Of a stretch of DNA of 8,759 nt, positions 4,608 through 8,759 are shown in pieces. The translations under genes and the position numbers were made by a program. Under the pieces are notes generated by a model. That model saw nothing but the letters and a program-made list of their open reading frames with translations, was not told the DNA's origin and did not search any database. The first letter of the stretch is position 1; each line of letters opens with the position of its first letter. The stretch is from assembly GCA_039808465.1 (NCBI GenBank), contig JBDHTA010000168.1, positions 1 through 8,759 on the forward strand. The letters are read 5' to 3'. The stretch comes from Metarhizobium sp039808465. GTDB taxonomy: Bacteria > Pseudomonadota > Alphaproteobacteria > Rhizobiales > Rhizobiaceae.

Positions 4608-6494
4608 CTAGCGCGCCGGTTCCAGCCGGTTGACGATGCCCAGCTCGTCGTCTTCGCGCGCTTTCCTGAGCTGCTCCTCGGCCTGCGTCGCCTCGCGCTG
4701 GCGGCTCCACATCGAGGCGTAAAGCCCGTTGCGCGACAGCAGGTCCGCATGCGAGCCGCGCTCGGCGATCTCGCCGCCCTTGAGCACGATGATTTCGTCG
4801 GCGCCGATGACGGTGGAAAGGCGATGGGCGATGATCAGCGTCGTGCGGTTCTTCGAGACGACATCGAGCGCCGTCTGGATTTCGCGCTCGGTGGTGGTGT
4901 CGAGCGCCGAGGTCGCCTCGTCGAGAATGAGGATGGGCGGTGCTTTCAGGACGGTGCGGGCAATCGCCACGCGCTGCTTTTCGCCGCCGGACAGCTTCAG
5001 GCCGCGCTCGCCGACCCTGGTTTCGAACCCTTCCGGCAGATGCTGGATGAACGAGCCGATCTGGGCGATCCCGGCGGCCTTTTCCACCTCCGCGTCGGAG
5101 GCGGCGGGACAGCCGTAGCGGATGTTATAGGCGATGGTGTCGTTGAACAGCACCGTATCCTGCGGCACCATGCCGATGGCGGCGCGCAGGCTCTTTTGCG
5201 TGACCTCGCGGATATCCTGCCCGTCGATGCGGATCGAGCCGCGCTGCACGTCGTAGAAACGGTAAAGCAACCGCGAAATGGTGGATTTTCCGGCCCCCGA
5301 CGGGCCGACCACCGCCACCGTCCGGCCCGGCGGCACCTCGAAGGAAATGCCTTTCAGGATCGGCCGGTCCGGATCGTAGTGAAAATGCACGTCCTCGAAG
5401 ACGATGCCGCCGCGTTCCACCTGCAAGGGCCGCGCATCCGGCGCGTCGTTGATTTCGGCGTCCACTTCCAGCAGTTCGAACATCTGCTCGATATCGGTGA
5501 GCCCCTGCCGGATTTCGCGGTAGACGAAGCCGATGAAGTTCAGGGGTGCCGCCAGTTGCAGCAGCATGGCGTTGACGAAGACGAAATCGCCGATGGTCTG
5601 CGTGCCGTTCTGCACCGCAAGCCCGGACATCACCAGCATCACCGTCGAGCCGAGCCCGAAGATGACGCCCTGGCCGAAGTTCAGCCAGCCGAGCGAGGTC
5701 CAGACCTCGGTCGCCGATTTCTCGTAGCGCGCCATGGAAGCATCGAAGCGGCGCGCCTCCATCTCCTCATTGCCGAAATACTTCACCGTTTCGAAATTCA
5801 GCAGCGAATCGATTGCCTTGGTGTTGGCGTCGGTGTCGCTGTCGTTCATCGAGCGGCGGATGGAGATGCGCCAGTCGCTGGCCCGCACCGTGAACCAGAC
5901 ATAGGCCCAGACGGTGAGCGCGGTGACGAACAGATAGGAAAAGCCGTAGCCCCACCAGAAGATTGCCGCCGTCAGCAGGAATTCCACCACCGTCGGCACG
6001 GAGTTGAGGATGGTGAAGCGGACGATGGTTTCGATGCCCTTGGTGCCGCGCTCGATGATGCGCGACAGCCCGCCCGTCTTGCGCTCCAGATGGAAGCGCA
6101 GGGAAAGCTGGTGCATGTGCACGAAGGTCCGGTAGGCCAGTTGCCGCACCGCATATTGTCCGACGCTGGCAAACATCGCGTCGCGCAACTGGTTCAGCCC
6201 CAGTTGCAGCAGCCGGGTGAGGTTATAGGCGATGATCAGCGCCACGGCGCCGAGCAGCAGCGCCGGAAAGACGCCCGCCATGTCGAGCTTGCCGTTCAGC
6301 GCATCCGTCGCCCATTTGAAGAAATAGGGCACCAGCAGCAGCACGAATTTCGAGAGCAGCAGGAAGACGCTCGCCCAGACGACGCGGGCTTTCAGATCCG
6401 GCCGCTCCGACGGCCACATATAGGGCCAGAGATTGACGAGGGTATGCAGGGGATTGCTGGCGTCAGCCGAAACGGTTTTCTTCTGAGACGCCAT
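4608..6494 (-). CDS. ABC exporter, fused permease and ATPase, Atm1/ABCB7 type
   Basis: A 628-aa half-transporter working as a homodimer in the inner membrane. The N-terminal membrane domain (about 35-335) has six predicted helices and the family stretch NFETVKYFGNE (233-243). The ATPase domain (about 362-600) is complete: Walker A GPSGAGKST (397-405), Q-loop Gln445, signature LSGGEKQRVAIAR (501-513), Walker B ILILDE (521-526, catalytic Glu526), and the H-loop His557 in AHRLST. Atm1-type exporters move glutathione-derived compounds and are tied to Fe-S cluster supply in mitochondria and to metal tolerance in bacteria; the substrate here is inferred only. I chose the ATG at 6494 because GGAGG is 5 bases before it but only 2 bases before the in-frame GTG at 6497. 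It lies between the LysM gene and psd on the same strand. Confidence 0.92.
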   Translation of the reverse strand: MASQKKTVSADASNPLHTLVNLWPYMWPSERPDLKARVVWASVFLLLSKFVLLLVPYFFKWATDALNGKLDMAGVFPALLLGAVALIIAYNLTRLLQLGLNQLRDAMFASVGQYAVRQLAYRTFVHMHQLSLRFHLERKTGGLSRIIERGTKGIETIVRFTILNSVPTVVEFLLTAAIFWWGYGFSYLFVTALTVWAYVWFTVRASDWRISIRRSMNDSDTDANTKAIDSLLNFETVKYFGNEEMEARRFDASMARYEKSATEVWTSLGWLNFGQGVIFGLGSTVMLVMSGLAVQNGTQTIGDFVFVNAMLLQLAAPLNFIGFVYREIRQGLTDIEQMFELLEVDAEINDAPDARPLQVERGGIVFEDVHFHYDPDRPILKGISFEVPPGRTVAVVGPSGAGKSTISRLLYRFYDVQRGSIRIDGQDIREVTQKSLRAAIGMVPQDTVLFNDTIAYNIRYGCPAASDAEVEKAAGIAQIGSFIQHLPEGFETRVGERGLKLSGGEKQRVAIARTVLKAPPILILDEATSALDTTTEREIQTALDVVSKNRTTLIIAHRLSTVIGADEIIVLKGGEIAERGSHADLLSRNGLYASMWSRQREATQAEEQLRKAREDDELGIVNRLEPAR

Positions 6495-6499
6495 CACGG

Positions 6500-6504
6500 C
6501 CTCC
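6500..6504 (-). promoter_or_regulatory. Ribosome binding site choosing ATG over GTG for the ABC exporter
   Basis: GGAGG on the minus strand is followed by CC-GTG-ATG. Its spacing is 5 bases to the ATG at 6494 and 2 to the GTG at 6497. The ATG fits normal spacing; the alternative adds just one residue. Confidence 0.6.
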
Positions 6505-6571
6505 GGTCTTCATATCAGTCTGTGTCGGAAAAAATTGCGGGCGGAGGACGCAGATAGGTGCGAACCGCTGC

Positions 6572-6607
6572 AAAAACAATGGCCGCGAGGGGAAGTCGCG
6601 GCCATTG
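6572..6607 (-). terminator. Strong intrinsic terminator of the LysM gene
   Basis: A perfect 12-bp stem pairs 6577-6588 with 6596-6607 (CAATGGCCGCGA/TCGCGGCCATTG) around the 7-base loop GGGGAAG. On the minus strand it runs into TTTTT (6576-6572). It starts 24 bases after the LysM stop and separates that gene from the ABC exporter. The exporter must then have a promoter in the remaining 6505-6571, but I find no convincing one there. Confidence 0.9.
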
Positions 6608-6630
6608 CGGTATTTTCGGGAAGCGATCCT

Positions 6631-8759
6631 TTACAGCGGATCGCCATGCAGCCGCTTGCGGTGCAGCTCCTCGGAATCCGGCCGCGCGTCTTTCGGCAGG
6701 CCGAACACCTGGCCGGGGCGGATGCGGTCCGGGTTGTCGATATTGTCGCGGTTGGCGAGATAGATCGTCGTGTAGCGGACGCCCATGCCGTAGACGCGGC
6801 GCGAGATCTGCCACAGCGTATCGCCGCGCCGGATGATGACGGATTCGCGGTTCTCCGTCAGCGGCGCCTGCGAGATCGTCACCGGCTCGCCGCTTGCCGC
6901 TTGCGCGCCCGCCTCGGCCTGCGCGTTGGCATCGGCCTGCGTGGAAGCGGCAGGGGCCGTGGCGACGGCCGGGCTCTGCGGCTGCGCCGGGGCTTCCTGC
7001 GGCACGAGGCGCAGCGTGTTGTCGATCAGCGCCGCGATCTTGTCGAGCGAGGCGCCGAATGCCTTGGCGTCCTGCGGCAAGGCCTGCAAGGCGGCGAGCG
7101 CCTTGCCCGCGCTCTCCGACGCTTTTGCGGCGATCTCGCGGAAGGCGTCGGCGCTGTCGGGCGCGGGCTGGAAGGACGCCAGCGATTTCAGCGCGATTTC
7201 CGCCGACGAACGGCCTGCCGCCAGAGCGTCGGGAGCCGGAACCTGGCCGTTGGCGAACAGGTTGCGCAACAGGCCGAGCGCGGTGGCGAGATCGCTGTGC
7301 AGCTTGCGGAAGCGGGGATCGAGGCTGGCGGCATCGAAACCGGCCGCGCCGTCCGGCTGCGCCACCACGGAGACCTGGTTGCCTTCCGGCCGGGTGAAGG
7401 GAACGGCGGCGCGCAACGTCACCTTGCCGCTGTCGTCGAGCAGATCGACGCGGATCGTATGCTCGCCGACGCTGAGCGACGCTTCGCCCTCGATGACGAA
7501 ATGGCCCTCGGCGGCGGCGGTCGCCTTGCCGACCGGCTGGTCGTCGGCATAACCGGCGACCTTGGCCTTCGGCGAGGCGATCCCGGCGATGAAAATCCTG
7601 CCACCTTCGATTTCGACGGCGGTGACGCGGATCTGGCCTGCGGCGGCGGGCTGGGCAGCGGCAGGCTGGGCGGCCGGGGCTTCGCTTGCGGCTTCGGCAT
7701 CGCTGTCCGGAGCGGGGGCCGCTGCCGGTTCCGCCGGGGCGGCGGCGGGCGTATTCGCGGCTTGCGCGGCATCCTGCGTGGCGGCGGCGACTTCCGTTTG
7801 GGGTGCGGCGGCGGCATCCGGCGCGGTCAGGATGCGGCTTGCCTTGCCGGGCTGCGTCACCATGGCCAGCAATTCGCCGCCCTTGTTCTTCGGGATGGAA
7901 ATGGTGGCGACTTCCTGCGAGACGACCGGCTTGCCATCCTTGCCCGTCGCCTTGAGAACGAGCTGGTAATCGCCCGCCGTGAGCGGCTGGTCGAGGATGG
8001 CGGCAAAGTCGCCGCTGGCGCCCGCTTCGACGGTGCCGATCACGGTGTCGCCGCTGAGGATTTCGATCTTCGTATTCGGCGCGGCGCGGCCTGCGATCAC
8101 CGTCGAGCCATCCGGCTCGACGCGCAGCACGTCGAAGGCGGGAGCGGGGGCGTCCGCCGTGTCACCGGCTGCGGCCTGCCCGCCGGACTGCGCCGGGGCC
8201 GGAGTGTCGTTTGCGGCCTGATCTGGGGCCGCGGGCGCGGGCGGAGCCTCGGCGGCAGCGGGCGCCTCCACCGGCTTGCCGGTCAGCGCCGATTCCATTT
8301 CGGCCAGAACCTTGAGCGCTTCTGCGGGCGATTCCGGCAGGGTTTTCAGCAGGCCGAGCGCCTTGGCGGCGCCGTCGCGCAGCTTGGTGAAGGCTTCGCC
8401 CGATGCCGTGTCGAGCGCATCGGGAAGCTTGAAATCGGCAACCGCCTGCAAGGCCGTCTGCGCCTTGTCCCTGGCGCTGGCGATCGCGGCGGCATCGGGA
8501 GCAGCCGGAGCCGAAAACAGCGTCTTCAGCGCGCCGATGGCGTTGGCGGCCTCGGATGCGAGCGTGTCCAGCCCCTGTTTCAGCGCGGCGAGATCGATGG
8601 CGGGCGTTTGCGGCGCGGCGGGCGCGGACGATACGGCTGCGGCCGGTTGCTGGGGCTCGGCCGAAGGCGCGGCAGCCGTCACCGGCGCGTCATCCTTCTT
8701 GCCGTCGCCGATCCGCGGCAGCACGAAAAACACCATCAGAAGGGTTGCCGCCACGACAA
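6631..8759 (-). CDS. LysM peptidoglycan-binding protein with Ig-like and duplicated helical domains, 5' end outside window
   Basis: At least 708 residues are visible, with the frame open to the right edge; I number from the GTG codon at 8754, which is probably internal. The cut N-terminus is a hydrophobic segment (VVAATLLMVFFVLP), likely a membrane anchor with the rest in the periplasm. In order follow: an Ala/Pro linker, a helical domain (about 54-158), an Ala/Pro linker (159-206), a beta-rich Ig-like domain (207-289), a linker, a second Ig-like domain (374-464), a second helical domain (478-584), a linker, and one LysM domain (638-688). The LysM domain has RRGDTLWQISRRVYG and NPDRIRPGQVF, and binds peptidoglycan glycan chains. 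A basic tail ends in HGDPL. Anchored LysM proteins of this kind occur in Rhizobiales, but I know no assigned function. A cell-wall scaffold is plausible. Confidence 0.88.
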   Translation of the reverse strand, partial: VVAATLLMVFFVLPRIGDGKKDDAPVTAAAPSAEPQQPAAAVSSAPAAPQTPAIDLAALKQGLDTLASEAANAIGALKTLFSAPAAPDAAAIASARDKAQTALQAVADFKLPDALDTASGEAFTKLRDGAAKALGLLKTLPESPAEALKVLAEMESALTGKPVEAPAAAEAPPAPAAPDQAANDTPAPAQSGGQAAAGDTADAPAPAFDVLRVEPDGSTVIAGRAAPNTKIEILSGDTVIGTVEAGASGDFAAILDQPLTAGDYQLVLKATGKDGKPVVSQEVATISIPKNKGGELLAMVTQPGKASRILTAPDAAAAPQTEVAAATQDAAQAANTPAAAPAEPAAAPAPDSDAEAASEAPAAQPAAAQPAAAGQIRVTAVEIEGGRIFIAGIASPKAKVAGYADDQPVGKATAAAEGHFVIEGEASLSVGEHTIRVDLLDDSGKVTLRAAVPFTRPEGNQVSVVAQPDGAAGFDAASLDPRFRKLHSDLATALGLLRNLFANGQVPAPDALAAGRSSAEIALKSLASFQPAPDSADAFREIAAKASESAGKALAALQALPQDAKAFGASLDKIAALIDNTLRLVPQEAPAQPQSPAVATAPAASTQADANAQAEAGAQAASGEPVTISQAPLTENRESVIIRRGDTLWQISRRVYGMGVRYTTIYLANRDNIDNPDRIRPGQVFGLPKDARPDSEELHRKRLHGDPL
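7003..7323 (-). repeat. Coding repeat, helical domain copy 2 of the LysM protein
   Basis: Residues 478-584 contain TALGLLRNLF, then PDALAAGRSSAEIALKSLASF, then KALAALQALP. They appear in the same order and nearly the same spacing as in copy 1. Sequence similarity is clear but diverged, so the duplication is old. The copy sits just before the linker to the LysM domain. Confidence 0.7.
8281..8595 (-). repeat. Coding repeat, helical domain copy 1 of the LysM protein
   Basis: Residues 54-158 contain NAIGALKTLF, an Ala-rich helix ending TALQAVADF, and KALGLLKTLPESPAEA. The heptad-like spacing of Leu and Ala predicts a helical bundle. It is the partner of the copy at 7003-7323. Confidence 0.7.

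Noticed and set aside
2779..4611. A 610-codon open frame on the plus strand
   Set aside because: It is wholly antisense to psd and pssA, whose active-site motifs are intact. Its product is His/Gln/Arg-rich with no domain, as expected from antisense of GC-rich genes.
4749..6557. A 602-codon open frame on the plus strand
   Set aside because: It is antisense to the ABC exporter, which has every expected motif. The product has the same His/Asp/Gln-rich shadow composition.
6505..6571. A promoter for the ABC exporter with TATGAA as -10
   Set aside because: No acceptable -35 lies at the right distance and the start would leave almost no leader before the ribosome binding site.
7640..7830. Ala/Pro-rich repeats as a DNA-level tandem array or assembly error
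   Set aside because: The codons vary and the frame stays open; this is a low-complexity protein linker of a kind common in envelope proteins.

Overview
The window looks like ordinary chromosomal DNA of a GC-rich alphaproteobacterium of the order Hyphomicrobiales (Rhizobiales), probably near Brucella/Ochrobactrum or the rhizobia. This rests on the TIGR02301-type protein, the short rhizobial-type Psd next to PssA, the Ala/Pro-rich LysM protein, and an intergenic palindrome resembling one I recall from many Rhizobiales genomes. I cannot fix the genus. No rRNA, tRNA, CRISPR array, insertion sequence or phage gene is visible.

Left part (1-1297): three minus-strand genes run towards position 1. 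A NUDIX hydrolase overlaps a small secreted TIGR02301-family protein by 4 bases (ATGA). A conserved-looking hypothetical protein, cut by the window edge, follows. The divergent gap 1114-1297 holds a bulged palindrome with a 16-bp stem and helps place the NUDIX start at a TTG.

Centre-left (1298-2842): the only two plus-strand genes form a tight pair. They encode a YnfA/UPF0060 four-helix membrane protein and an SRAP (YedK/HMCES) abasic-site DNA-protein crosslink protein. The SRAP protein ends in QMSLF, which fits the bacterial sliding-clamp-binding pentapeptide. A convergent 42-aa gene with its own Shine-Dalgarno and intrinsic terminator follows.

Right part (2866-8759): minus-strand genes in transcription order are a long LysM/Ig-like envelope protein (5' end outside the window), an Atm1-type ABC exporter, psd and pssA. 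PssA makes phosphatidylserine from CDP-diacylglycerol and serine, and Psd decarboxylates it to phosphatidylethanolamine, so the last two genes are the phosphatidylethanolamine branch of membrane lipid synthesis. Intrinsic terminators close the LysM gene and the psd-pssA unit.

I see no obvious new multi-gene system. The best leads are the putative clamp-binding tail on the SRAP protein, the mirror-image duplicated architecture of the LysM protein, the REP-like palindrome and the tiny lysine-rich gene.
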